From Ampullaceana balthica (taxonomy: Eukaryota; Mollusca; Gastropoda; Lymnaeidae), in assembly GCA_944989445.1 (NCBI GenBank), contig CALYLW010000044.1:124001-188000 (forward strand): a DNA stretch of 64,000 bases. Reading direction: 5' to 3'. The translations under genes were made by a program, and so were the position numbers. Below the pieces are notes generated by a model. It was not told the origin of the DNA. It ran no database searches and worked only from the letters and a program-made list of their open reading frames with translations. Shown here piece by piece: positions 37,320 to 48,561 of the stretch. Each line of letters starts with the position of its first letter. The first letter of the stretch is position 1.

Positions 37320-37685
37320 AAGAATAAAATAAATAAAGGTAAAAAAATGATTTTTAAAAACCACGTTTTTACAAGCGGACTAAAAAGAAGAAAATAATTT
37401 AAAACTGGTAAGTTCAAGTCCTTTGATTTAATATGACTAAAAACATGGGGCGGGTGTTTGGTATAAAAATTAAAGATTTCTAATTTAGAAGGCAAAAGAG
37501 AGATCTATAAGTGAGAGTATGAGTGAGCTGCATATGTTAAACTTCATAAGCGCCGGTCCCCACGTTTTTAGTCACATCAAGTTACAGTACTAGAACTTAC
37601 CAGTTTTAAATTATTTTCTTCTTTTTAGTCCGCTTGTAAAAACTTGGTTTTTAAAAATCATTTTTTTACCTTTATTTATTTTTCA
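37320..37685. repeat. Imperfect foldback
   Basis: 37330-37455 (TAAAGGTAAAAAAATGATTT, then AAAACTGGTAAGTTC) returns inverted at 37563-37680. Also a partial direct copy at 37262-37330. Possibly one terminal region of the dispersed repeat at 37000-37260. Confidence 0.6.
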
Positions 37686-37699
37686 CTATATTCACCTTT

Positions 37700-39260
37700 T
37701 AAACCTATGATTGTAATGGAAGTAACTTTCAATGAAATTACTATAGAAAAAAAAAGATATTTATATATTTAATAAATAAATCACAACAACAACTAAAATA
37801 AAATCGAGTTATTTAGAAAAGTATAACCAGGAAATAAAATTATGTTTATTTCTCTAGACCGTTTATGCTTGACGAACACGAATTTAGTTCAGGACCGCCA
37901 TGACAGAACAGCTACCTTTGCTTGTGCACATATCTCTGGAGCGTCTAAATGCCAATATCTCCATGATTTACTGAGTTTAACTTTTGAATATTTCCCCGCA
38001 CAAGCTTGTTTTTGTTTCAACACTACAATATCAATTTATCTAATAATGATTGTTTCAAACGTGAAATAACACTAAGTACTAATATTAGCATTTCATGACG
38101 TTCAGAGAAAGTAGGTCGTTAGCTTGCAAGGATCAGAGTAGCCTAGAGTATCCTCTCAACAGAGATCTTAAAAATTTAGACAAGTTAACAATTATGTTAA
38201 TCAACATTTTCATTTTTGATAGCAATAATATCACCAATGCACGAGACCTGAGGTTCTGTAATGTTATATACTCTGGCCAACTTCATTTGTGACGTGGCGG
38301 TCGGGAACTCGTATTAACTGCAGAGACTTCGACCAAAAATAAAGACTTGGTTTTACCGATTTTTCTCTAAATTTGTAAAGATCTTGTTTATTATTTTTTT
38401 CGAAATATGTGTTAACAATTTTTTTATCTGTTTTATTTAAAATATTTTTAACTGGAGGAAATAAATTGTTATGAACTCTTGCCTTTTATTTTATAACTTC
38501 TGATCTTCCCACAAAAGACAAAAACCGAACGTTCAGTATCGATTCATATCTTTAAAAGAGTACCAATATCGAAGAGACGATTACGACAAAAAACCAGATA
38601 ATATGCTACTTGGGTACGTTTTTTTGTATAGATTTTTCCCGTTGGGAATTCACAAAATATTAAAATCCCTTTCGGTAATTCTGTTACAAACCAGTTTTAT
38701 GCTTACTCACATTCACTAAAGCTTGATTTTTAAGTCATCTTTGTCAAACGAATAATTTTTTGTGTGGTTTTAACTTTATACTTTTTTGGGACACCTTAAT
38801 AAAGTATAAATTGCTTTAATAGGATTAATGATTTTGGAGCAGATACTTTACAATTCTACCACTTTTTGTCACGGAATATTTATTTTCACCAAGTACTATC
38901 AAAGGTACTAATGCATAGAGCATAAGGTTCCATTACATGAACTCGACTCCTGTAACTACTTGTACGGTTATAAGAGGTATATGGAATTGTATAAACAAAC
39001 AGTTTTAGGCTCACATAGAAAAGCTCATGGTGTATGTCCTGGAAATTGCGTTCCATATTATAGAAAAATCTCATGGTTTTGACCAATGTTAACAAAAATT
39101 ATTCCAATGTTAATTCCAAGGCCTAGTGTATTTTTAGGGTGTGATTCTACATACCAAATATTATTTTGTAACCATCAGTGTTTCATTGAGACCGGAACCT
39201 GGAGGCTAACACACGACGGGATTAACTTCCTAGGACCTAGGTAGATTTCCATTCTACAGC
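37700..39260. other. Intergenic sequence, nothing recognised
   Basis: Short open frames on both strands (for example 37842-38069) do not resemble the family and lack splice context. Confidence 0.4.
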
Positions 39261-39284
39261 TGCTAGCTTATAGTTTATTATCTT

Positions 39285-39536
39285 ATCGATGGTCACGGGT
39301 TCGAATCCGTGTGAAGGCAATGGTTTGTTCCCGGGGCCTAGGGCGTCCCTGAGTCACCCCGCTCCGAATGGGTACCTAACACTACATAGTGTTAGGTGGC
39401 TGGGTAATGCGTGGAACCCACAAAGCCGTGGCCTGTGAATGCTGCATCACTTGCCAACAGATCATCTGTCATGGTCTGTGTACGCAACTATCTTCTGCAT
39501 AGAAGGAGCGTCTGTATAGATAAGATAAGATAAGAC
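39285..39536 (+). mobile_element. tRNA-derived SINE, second copy
   Basis: GGTCACGGGTTCGAATCCG (B box) opens a body matching 63500-63755 in reverse (GTGTTAGGTGGCTGGGTAAT, GACAGATGATCTG). Ends AGGAGCGTCTGTATAGATAA with repeated GATAA. The A-box half seems lost. Confidence 0.75.
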
Positions 39537-39539
39537 CCC

Positions 39540-40735
39540 CCCCCCAAATAAATATATCAAAGTTAAACTGCAGGCTCATTTCTAGCATATGAGTTAAATC
39601 AAGGTGTTGGATTCAACTTAAAAAATCTACCATTTTGGACGTTGCCTATGTAACAATAAAGAAAAGAGAGCGATGAAGAAAAACTACCTGAAAATTCAAT
39701 GCTGATTGGCGCATTGTTAGACGGTAAAGATGTTTTATGTAAAACGAAATCTCTTACAGGGGCTGGATCTCAAAATTAACATTTTGTGGATGTTATAAAC
39801 TTCTCACTTATTGTATGTTCTATCAACACATAGAATTATTTTACTTGTTTAACAAAAATGCAAAATTTTGAAAGACACAAAAATATACAAGTGTGTATAT
39901 AAATTATATATCTATTTATATATAAAACCGTACTATTGTTTCTGTCGTTTAAATGATGCAAACTTGAAAAGTGTTTGTTTTAGAGTTTAAAACAAGAATG
40001 ACACCGCTAATTGAAATAAAAATTATATCTTTTGTTGTTTATTGTCGTTTAAGTTTCCACCACCCATGTTTTAATTTTAGAAGCGTGAAAAGATTTTGCC
40101 ACATTAATAATTTGGTTAACAATCAATTTACGCAAGTAAAATTGTTTTTCAGCCCTTCAAATTAGTATCAACTTCTGTCAATTTTATTGATATTGAAAGT
40201 TACTAGGTTTTTAAAAAAAAATCTAATGTCTTCAAATAGAAAAAAAAAGACTTTGAAAGTATACTTTTATTATAATGTTAGTCCTACTTATATTTCGTGT
40301 AGGTCTACTAACAAGATTGTCAAGTAACATGAACTAAACAAAAACATATAATTTCAGAAAAACAATGAAAATATTTAGTGTCAAATATTTTATTGACTCC
40401 TTTTTCTAGACATTTTCTAGTGCATTTTGAATGCCTTAAATTAAACTGAAGTAATAAAAAAAACACGACATTCTAGTCCACATGCCATCTTTCAAACCTA
40501 TTTATTGAGCAATCATACATTTTTACTGACTTTTACAACAGAAACGTTCACCAAGCATCACAACTATCTTACGTTAAATTTCTTAATTTGTAGAAACTCT
40601 CTTTAAATAAAATGCCTTCTTTATGGATTTCTCGTTGTTTTTATTTAGCTCATGATAATAATTAAATTATGTTACCACTCAAAAAGTAATCGTTCAAAGA
40701 ATACTGTTTTGACTTCAATAAAATAAAAATAAAAA
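39540..40735. other. Intergenic AT-rich sequence 3' of gene D
   Basis: No coding, repeat or promoter signal beyond AT-rich tracts. Confidence 0.45.
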
Positions 40736-40739
40736 CATT

Positions 40740-40745
40740 TTTATT
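40740..40745 (-). terminator. Poly(A) signal of gene D
   Basis: AATAAA on the gene strand, about 70 bases past the gene D stop. Confidence 0.45.
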
Positions 40746-40815
40746 AAAAACATTGTTGCCACTTGTTTGATTTCTTGGCTTATCTTTTTATAACATCTAA
40801 GACATTGTACACCAG

Positions 40816-41051
40816 CTATTGTGAATTCTGCCAGTCGATGCCCTGTTCAAATTCTCCTCTAAACACACAACGGCCTGACATGGTCCAGGAAACAGAATCA
40901 GGAAACCCCTTTACATCTCGATTAACCGTAAGACCACCAATAGGACCTTTCGCTTGCAGTTCTGCGATGATTTGAGGGAACGTCTGCTCGTCAGTAGACT
41001 CCTGTGAAAACGTTACGATTCCTCGGCATACAACTATAGCTTTGAAATTTA
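40816..41051 (-). CDS. Gene D terminal coding exon 5
   Basis: 236 nt from acceptor CTGCAG|TA to TAG at 40816-40818. Carries [18 protein letters not shown] and WTMSGRCVF. Confidence 0.87.
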
Positions 41052-44000
41052 CTGCAGAGAACAATAATTAAACAATTAGTTAGAAGCCAAAGTAACAAAC
41101 ATGTGAATTCCTTTAAAGAAGAAGTATATAGTTTACATAATATTATGAATAAATCGTATCTTTTCCTAACTATTACAGACGCTCCTTCACCCTCCTGATG
41201 CAGGGCACGTTGTCCGAATGCCAGACGAGAGACTGCCAAAGAGAATCTTTTATGGCGAGCTCCAGTATGGCCAGCGGTCCCACGGTGGGCAAAAGAAACG
41301 CTTCAAAGACACACTGAAAGCGTTTGCCATCAACCCAGACATCTGGGAAGGACTGATCCACCTGGCGCTCTTCCATCCACGAAGGTGCCAAGACATGCGA
41401 GGAAAACCGGATCACCGCCGCAGAAAAAAAGAGGCAAGCCCCAAAGGCCCGTGCTGTCAACCCTCCTGGAGATTTCCCACTCGTCCCTTGTCCCTTATGT
41501 TCCCGAACCTCCCGTGCAAGGATCGGCCTCAACAGCCATCTGCGCACTCACAGATAGAGCCAGTCCCAACAACCCTGGGATGACTAGAGTGGTCCGCTTC
41601 GTATCGACGGACGAACGAACAGACGCTCCTTCTATTCTCAAGTGTTTCAAGGTTTAATGATTTAACTAATAAATAGCAATTGTATAATTACTACTTTACT
41701 CTTGGTTCTTCTAACCATCTAGTTTTTCAAGGTTTAATGATTCAACCAATGGTGTCACTCTTGTCTGTTTTGAGTATTTTCCAGTAATGAATCTGACAGC
41801 TCTTTTTTGAATTTGTTCTAGTTTATCAATGTTTTCTTTGGTGGCTGGGTTCCATACAGAAGATGCATATTGTAGTACAGGTCTCACCAGTGTAAGGTAG
41901 CATTTTAGAATTATATTCTAATTAAATTTGTAAATGTTTTCTTTAAAAAGCCTAAGGTTTTGTTTGATTTGGTAAATACTGCATTTACATGGGAATTCCA
42001 TGATAATTTCTCATTTACTATTAATCCTAACTATCTTTGGGATCGTTTTCGATCAATACATTTTTTTCACTTGATGATTGCAAATAATAATAATGATAAA
42101 ATATCTAGACTTACCTTCATAAGATGTTAGTTTGGTAGAAACTTTTGCTTGTGTTGGTTGGCGAGGATTAGCTAGATGTGAGCTTCCCAATGTAACGGTC
42201 ATTTTGTGGCTTGATATAGACTGAGGGGTGCTCGGATCAATATCGACAAAACCGCCCAGAATTCTATGGATCTCTCCACCCTGGCCAGGAACAGGAAGTC
42301 GTAGTGACTTGTTGATGCCTGGTTGTCATACAGAAAAAAAATCGTTGCACAAGGATGAAGGAGTTGATTTGTTAATTTATTTATTAATGTGTTACAACTA
42401 CAAACAGTATTTGAAGAAACCTAAATTATGCATGGTTGTTCGTTCCTTAAAAAAAACACTACATATTTGCTTGGGAATTAGAACATTATCCTAATATATT
42501 TTATAGAGACATCTTTAGTGTCTCTTCACTTGCAAAATGTGAAATAATTTTTTGATACCGCTTTAATGACAAATGACACTGACTAATCCTAACCTTCGGC
42601 AACTCCATTTGTTAATTGAACCTCTGTTATCAGCTCAGATTCCTTGCTGGCCTGCAGCCCACTGTACAGGTTTGGTTTCATTGGATCAAATTGGACGCTC
42701 ACCTGTTGGAATACAAATAAAAAAATACAAATAAAACCTATTCCAAGACCTTTTCATGTATATATAGATATAAAATATAAACATATATTTATGTATGCAT
42801 GTATAAATTATTCTGTATCGGGTTTTGATATGATCAAATCGACATTTAAAGGTCATCTGTATAATTCGAAAAATTTAACAACCGCGTTACCTAGAAGATT
42901 TTCAATTATTTAAACAGAATTATAAATGTACTCTTGTACACTGAGTAACTTTGCTTGGACAATTATATATTTACATTTAACTAAGCTATGTTAAGTGGTG
43001 TTATGAAAGAGCAAAGTAATACAAAAAGAACGTATTATCACACTCCTAAGTAAGGTTATGTGAATTTATGAGAATTTAAGCAGTTTATCATCTAAAAACA
43101 ACTAATAAAGCTTCACCAGCTGACAAAACAAAGAACAACGAAACAATAAACATATGTTAAAACTTCAAGTGTCAGTGTCAGTAATATTTAGTTTGCTTTC
43201 TTCTTAACTAACCTTTTGTGATTCCTCATTGACCAATGGTGTGAAACCTGTCCATGAAATATCTTTATCTTCAACAGTCAACTTTAAACAGTTGAGATTC
43301 GCCTTGCCTTGGACTGTCAATAATTCAAGAACGTTTACAAAGATTTTAGTCAGTAGTACTAAAAGTAGAAATACCATTTGTTAAAAGAGTCATAAGAGGA
43401 TTTAAAAATTAACAAACAAAAAATATCGCATGCAATTGTAAATGGTTAAAGTAAAATTTGACTTTATTTTACTGAATAAATTATCACATCTTTGGCTGAT
43501 CAATTAATCCCGCTGCTAACAACCACAAGTAAATAGGGTATTAGTAGGCCTGACAAGACGTAACACAACAGCGAACGTTTCGGCAAAGAGCCTTCCTCAA
43601 CGGACAAATAGTACACACATGAAAAGAAAAACACGGAATAATAATAGAAAAAACACTTAGTGTTGTCCGTTGAGGAAGGCTTTTTGCCGAAACGTTCGCT
43701 GTTGTGTTACGTCTTGTCAGGCCTACTAATACCCTGTTTTTTTATATCACAAATTTACTTATTTAAAAGCCTGATTGCAGTCTCACCCCCATTACTTTAA
43801 CAACCACAAATAGTTATTGTCTGTGGTCTAATTGTTCACAGTTATCTATTGATAAGTTGTCTGCAAATTTATAATAGTATATTAAAATGATGGCATCCCT
43901 TTTGGTGAATGGAATTAATTCTATGCAATATCAATAATAAAAATAGATTAGTTTGGAGTAAAAAGTATTTAAAATACGTATATGATTTCAAGATATTTTT

Positions 44001-44129
44001 TATTTTTTTTTAAAGCTGCAACTTAGTAAACCAGTAAAGTTGATTAAACTCACTTCTGTCATCTGGGTAGTCTTGGGATACCTGTTCTGCCCAATCTTGA
44101 CACAGCTTGAAAAAATCAAATTTCGGCAT
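40816..44129 (-). CDS. Gene D: five-exon paralogue (241 aa)
   Basis: Coding exons on the minus strand: 44054-44129, 43213-43313, 42594-42702, 42115-42318, 40816-41051; all GT-AG, phases 1-0-1-1, 726 nt, 241 residues, stop TAG. Landmarks: [13 protein letters not shown] at the N-terminus (no signal peptide), ISWTG in exon 2, [19 protein letters not shown] ending exon 3, [12 protein letters not shown] and GGFVDIDP in exon 4. Exon 5 has [31 protein letters not shown] and a final [12 protein letters not shown] plus L-T-x-G-V is shared with gene E, so D and E look like the closer pair. The 5' untranslated exon ends at 44739. Intron 1 holds a 72-bp-arm foldback, and intron 4 holds two LINE remnants on opposite strands. 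AATAAA is at 40740-40745. Function not recognised. Confidence 0.85.
41170..41645 (+). mobile_element. LINE remnant in gene D intron 4
   Basis: Plus-strand [19 protein letters not shown] and [15 protein letters not shown] are LINE ORF2 C-terminal motifs. CAGACGCTCCTTC occurs at both ends (41175 and 41623). It is antisense to gene D, 5' truncated, and followed by a second LINE piece on the other strand. Confidence 0.75.
41690..41935 (-). mobile_element. Decayed jockey/CR1-type LINE fragment
   Basis: In broken minus-strand frames the translation follows the order seen in LINE reverse transcriptase ends: a Tyr/Leu-Val-Arg-Pro-like stretch, EP-S, Q-K-acidic, then F-I-T-G-like residues. Low but recognisable similarity; many stops. 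Confidence 0.45.
42115..42318 (-). CDS. Gene D coding exon 4
   Basis: 204 nt (68 codons), acceptor AACCAG|GC, donor GAAG|GTAAGT. Contains [13 protein letters not shown] and [14 protein letters not shown]. Confidence 0.86.
42594..42702 (-). CDS. Gene D coding exon 3
   Basis: 109 nt, acceptor CAACAG|GTG, donor GAAG|GTTAGG. Begins VSVQFDP and ends [10 protein letters not shown] plus a split Gly. Confidence 0.85.
43213..43313 (-). CDS. Gene D coding exon 2
   Basis: 101 nt, acceptor TTGACAG|TC, donor AAAAG|GTTAGT, phase 0. Core [17 protein letters not shown]. Confidence 0.82.
43536..43734. repeat. Foldback element with 72-bp arms in gene D intron 1
   Basis: 43536-43607 and 43663-43734 are inverted repeats with one visible mismatch (GGCAAAGAGCC versus GGCAAAAAGCC), separated by 55 bp. 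The arms contain GAACGTTTCGGC, a word common in Penelope-like and related repeats. Confidence 0.88.
44054..44129 (-). CDS. Gene D coding exon 1
   Basis: 76 nt, ATG follows acceptor AAATTCAG by 9 nt, donor AGAA|GTGAGT, phase 1. Encodes [16 protein letters not shown] and a linker. Confidence 0.82.
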
Positions 44130-44738
44130 CGTTGAAATCTGAATTTAAAAAAAAACAATACTTACAAAACTACTGATTTGTGAATACGACATATACTCAA
44201 CTTCATAAACAACTATCAATAGGAGGAAATCAAGTCAGTGTCAGATTTTAGACGCCTTGAAACTCTAGGATCTTTCTTTTTAAGAAATGGATTATTTCTT
44301 TGATCATAGTACACGAAACTCCTACAGTTGATAAAACGATAGGCCCAATTATCGTCATAAGAAGTTTGAAAAAAAAACCCAAACAAATCTAAACTAAATA
44401 ATTTGAAAAAAAAACAACAAGTGTTTGGTTTATGACTAAAGTCATGATTTCATATTTGTATTTGTTGACTTTACAACGTACGGTAATAGTAATAGTAGGC
44501 TTATTTGTAAAGGAATGCGATTGGATAATTTATTCTTAAAAACTAAACTTTAATATAGAAATATTATTTAGAGATATATCCTTCTAAAATTATTTATCTG
44601 TAGTCTATTAAAATGAACTATTAATTCTATAGTAACAAGACAAAATGTATTATCACACTCCTAAGTAAGGTTACGTGAATAAATGAGAATTTAAGCAGTT
44701 TATCATCTAAAAACAACTAATAAAGCTCTCTCTCTTAC

Positions 44739-44885
44739 CTTTCTATTCAGAAATAAATAAACCTGCTATTTTAAACAATCTAGACTTCAAGTTCAGATTT
44801 AAACGCAAATATCTATCGTACAATTTATATAAACAAGTAACTTTTATACTATGAAGAAAATGAAACATCAATATTACGTGGCCAA
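44739..44885 (-). promoter_or_regulatory. Gene D promoter and 5' untranslated exon
   Basis: GGCCACGTAATATT (TTACGTGG at 44874-44881 on the plus strand) is followed by TATAAAAG (44841-44848) on the gene strand. An untranslated exon from about 44815 ends at AAAG|GTAAGA (44739) and joins the acceptor AAATTCAG 9 nt before the ATG. Confidence 0.6.
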
Positions 44886-45205
44886 AATTTTCCCAATTTC
44901 TGCGGAATTTCTGTTCTAAATGTAGAGATTATGGCATTTTTAAATTTTATTTACTGAAGTCTATATATAAGACACCAAGTCTTCCCGATGAAAACACTAA
45001 ATGTTTTATTAGCTTTTTGGGTTCATTGGGGAATTGTGCAAATTCTATTTATTCTCATCGTAATTCCAATTTCCGAAAGGTATCGATACCCAGATTATTA
45101 CATTTTGAAAAGACGATACGAATGTCACGAGAAAAAAAATAGTAACGAAAATGAAATAACAATTTCAACAATATAGAACCCTGTCAATAATTTCAGTGTT
45201 AAACT

Positions 45206-45303
45206 CTACCTCTTTGGACACTGATGAGCACAGTGTCCTCTACCTCTGTGGACACTGATGAGCACAGTGTCCTCTACCTCTGAGGACACTGATGAGCACA
45301 CAT
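45206..45303. repeat. 34-bp tandem repeat
   Basis: Nearly three copies of a unit with GGACACTGATGAGCACAGTG. The unit contains an 8-bp inverted repeat (GGACACTG / CAGTGTCC). Confidence 0.9.
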
Positions 45304-45454
45304 TACTTTTAAGGATAACGATTACCGAAACGGTTACAATTTTGAATGATTAATATTCAAATAATTTTTAATGATCAATGGACATCTATGAAATGAGTTT
45401 AATAGAATTCCAAACGCGAACATGTGGCCCTTTTGTTTATTTTGAGATTTTCAT

Positions 45455-46010
45455 TTGTTAGTAGTGAATGTTCATTCTCTTTTTGGTCGAGCCATTAGGC
45501 TCTTAGGACCCGGTTCATTTTATCGCATGCGAGCCTCATCAAGCGGGCATCGCCATAGAGGTACTTCTCTGCAGGTACCGTACTTCTTCCAAATCCCCCC
45601 TCAGCTCGGGGCACTCTTCGAGTACGTGGGCCACTGTCTTCTTCGGATGGCCATACAGCCGACAGGTCAGTTCCCTTCTAGTGTTGAACTTTTACAGGTA
45701 GCTTCGTATGGGAGAATGTTAAGTTCTCATTCTAGTTATGAGCGTCTGATTGCTACGTCCAATTTCCCACCAGAAGTCGCTTTTGCTCGGTCGCGGCATG
45801 TACTGGTATACTTTTCTGGCCGTGCTTCCAGATGCCCAGCCCTGAAGCCATTTCTCTCGGAAATGGTCTTTAAGCCAAGATCTGACCCCCAGCTGGGTTA
45901 TCGGGCGGTTGTGTTGGGGCTGATTTGTTAGTGGTGTCGTCGTCCTTTAGAATCTTCCATTTCACCACTGTCATGTGTCTTACTTTCAAAATACTTTCAG
46001 GTGTCCCCCA
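45455..46010 (-). mobile_element. LINE remnant, RNase H-like C-terminal region
   Basis: Minus-strand frames give SGSTARKVYQYMPRPSK, ITRMRT and KKTVAHVLEECPEL, which match the region after the RNase H domain of jockey/I-type LINEs (zinc-knuckle-like C..H...C). Stops interrupt it. The long plus-strand open frame over it is a shadow. Confidence 0.65.
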
Positions 46011-46214
46011 CTTAGCTGCATACAAATGTAATGCTTCAGAATCAGATTATTACATTATATTTTGATTTGCTGTAATCTGACTTTAGACCCTCACATTAAC
46101 AGGAAATATCATTGCTCGTAGAAATGGAGATTCTTGTAACATGGTAGAGGATTAACTCCCATGTCTGTTGAAATAAATGTTGTGTGATTGGTTTGAGATG
46201 ACAATCTGTGAATA

Positions 46215-46345
46215 AATGTTTGTGTATAACAGCTGGAGAGGTCAATCTTTGATCTACTGTGTGTATAATATCTGGAGAGGTCAATCTTCGACCTACTGTG
46301 TGTATAACAGCTGGAGAGGTCAATCTCTGACCTACTGTGTGTGTA
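46215..46345. repeat. 39-bp tandem repeat
   Basis: Three to four copies of a unit with AACAGCTGGAGAGGTCAATC. On the minus strand it reads in frame as a 13-residue period (RLTSPAVIHTV) inside a 124-codon open frame without other support. Confidence 0.85.
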
Positions 46346-46349
46346 CTGG

Positions 46350-48325
46350 TTGAGAGGTGACCAGAGATATTACGTTGTTTGTTTTCTCTAACTTTGATGT
46401 TGGGAGTTTCAGTACGTCTCTGAAACAGTTTATACCTTTTAAATAGATACTTTCTACATTGAGATAACAACTTGTGTTAACTTTTAATGAGAACAAAACT
46501 TTGCTATAATTATTTTTACCAATATTATTTTTCCACATGTAACTACCAGTAAAAAAATAATTTGAAAAAAAAATTATGAAAGAAACACTTCATTCAAAAA
46601 TTCCAATGGGTTTAATCCTGTAAAATGGCATGTATTTACCAACAATAACAGTATCAGAAAAACTTTTTTTTTAGAATCACTTAATGTTGTACTCATCAGT
46701 ATTTTTAGATTCTAGTATACAAAAGTTAGCATCCTGGACTCAAATTATTTGGCAATAAATATTTATATACATAAACATACTATTTAGATTTCCTTTTTAA
46801 AAAACAAGAATTATGATCAATTTCATTCACAACTGGAAAAAGGATATACAAAATAATTTCAAAAATTATTATTCAACTCAGAAAAATATAAAAAATGACA
46901 TAAATATTATGTTAAATTTTTTAATTAATAGATGATCCGCCAAGACACACGAATGAAAGTTACACTTTTTACACGCTTTTATTTAAGTCACATTGTTTGT
47001 ATGTTGTATCCATCTATCCTTCCATCCATCCATCCATCCATCCATCCTTCCTTCAAAACTTGAAACGTAAAATTATACCACTTCTGATGGTCCTAGAGAT
47101 CTAAAATTTTTACCACAGATAGATCTTGAATGACAATGCATTGTATCAAAATTTCAGATCGATCGAATGTACCGTATTGAAATTATTGCATTTTTAGTTT
47201 ATCTATAGTCTATAAAAAGGCATCGGTACCCGTCTGCTTTGTTGACATCCATGAATTCACCACGTGAACACAACAACGTGGTATAAAACGTTGGGCGGGC
47301 GCTTATGAGGTGTTTGGTATAAAAAAAAATAGTGGTAAAAAAGATGTATGGGCTTCAGACGTGAATTTTAAAGAGTTTTTATTATAAGTTTTAAAAAATA
47401 GCTGAAAAAACAAAGTTTTTGACTATAAATCCCTTATATATGACACATAACTAAAAGTAGTGATTATGTTAAAAGCGTGTCCTTTTAAAAAGAAAAGATT
47501 TTAAAAATATTTATTTACACATAATTTGGTTATATCCAGGATATATTTTAAAAATGGCTTGCATAAACGTCATTAAATACTTTTTGTAAATCTAAGGAAA
47601 AAAATCATATATAATGTAAGTTTAATTTCACATTTGATTCAAGTTTGCAAAAAAAGTAAATCAGTTCTTTCACTATAATATATTGTACGACTTGAAAATA
47701 GCCACTACTTTACATCTTAAATGGCAATCTTGTGTCATCATAAGATACACAACTATGTGATTATTACTAAACGAACCTAAAGTAAGAAGGTAAGTTACGT
47801 CTTTTAACGCATTTCTATCTTTTAGGTTTTTCAGTACATGTAATTTGCTGCTCAGTATTATTCATAGAGAAACAATTATCCATACACTATTGTATTCAGG
47901 AAGTTATGCCATCACTCATATATTTATTTACTCTTGATAAACGCTAAAAACAAAACAAAAACATTCGATAAATTTAATTTTAATCCAAAAAACTAAATGC
48001 CATGAAAAAAACAAACACTTGTAACAGTTATACAAGCCATCAGCCCTTACACATCCTAGGAATTGCCTGGGTGAAAACAAATTGCTATCTGATAAGTTTG
48101 ACCGTCATGTTTCCATGGCCTTGGTCAATGCCAGGTTAAATAACAATTCCACGAGATGCTTAAGCCTGAGTTAAGTATCAAGTTTATATTCATACATTTT
48201 AATGACAATTTCTCATACAACCTCATCCGATTTTTTACACATAACTGACCATATTTAAAAAAAAATTTAACACAGTTTACGAAATAAATAAATTTAGCGT
48301 TCTCTACTGATGTCTTTAAAACACT
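46350..48325. other. Intergenic sequence 3' of gene E
   Basis: Holds the dispersed repeat at 47.1-47.3 kb; otherwise AT-rich with no supported gene. Confidence 0.45.
47060..47335. repeat. Dispersed repeat, copy 2
   Basis: Same orientation as copy 1. Includes GATCGATCGAATGTACCGT and GGGCGGGCGCTTATGAGGT. Preceded by a CCAT/CCTT simple repeat (47010-47055). Confidence 0.75.
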
Positions 48326-48328
48326 CTA

Positions 48329-48561
48329 TTATTCGCTGCTCCACTGAATGTCGTCTGGCTCATCCCAGCGAAGGTCAACTTCTCCTGCAAGAGTCCAGCA
48401 GGTGAGTCCCGAAGAGTCCTCACCAAAAAATGGTTGCTCCTCCTTGTGTTGAACATCACTTATAATTTGTCGGATGTTCTGCTCGTCTGAGGTCGGGGAT
48501 CTGGCATCTCCGGCCGAGAATACCACAATCCCGTCCAGACTCAATGTGCATTCAAAACGAC
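48329..48561 (-). CDS. Gene E terminal coding exon 5
   Basis: 233 nt from acceptor CAACAG|GT to TAA at 48329-48331. FECTLSLDGIVVF, TSDEQNIRQII and WTLAGEVDL. Confidence 0.86.

Noticed and set aside
41173..41547. 124-codon minus-strand open frame in gene D intron 4
   Set aside because: Shadow of the plus-strand LINE remnant.
44988..45176. Plus-strand 62-codon frame with a hydrophobic start, 17 bp after a TATATATAAG word
   Set aside because: The ATG lies closer to the TATA word than a transcription start would, and the region is the upstream flank of gene D. No other support.
45455..45931. 158-codon plus-strand open frame
   Set aside because: Shadow of the minus-strand LINE RNase H-region remnant, whose motifs are recognisable.
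46096..46470. 124-codon minus-strand frame with 13-residue repeats
   Set aside because: Explained by a 39-bp tandem repeat that happens to keep frame; no splice or promoter context.
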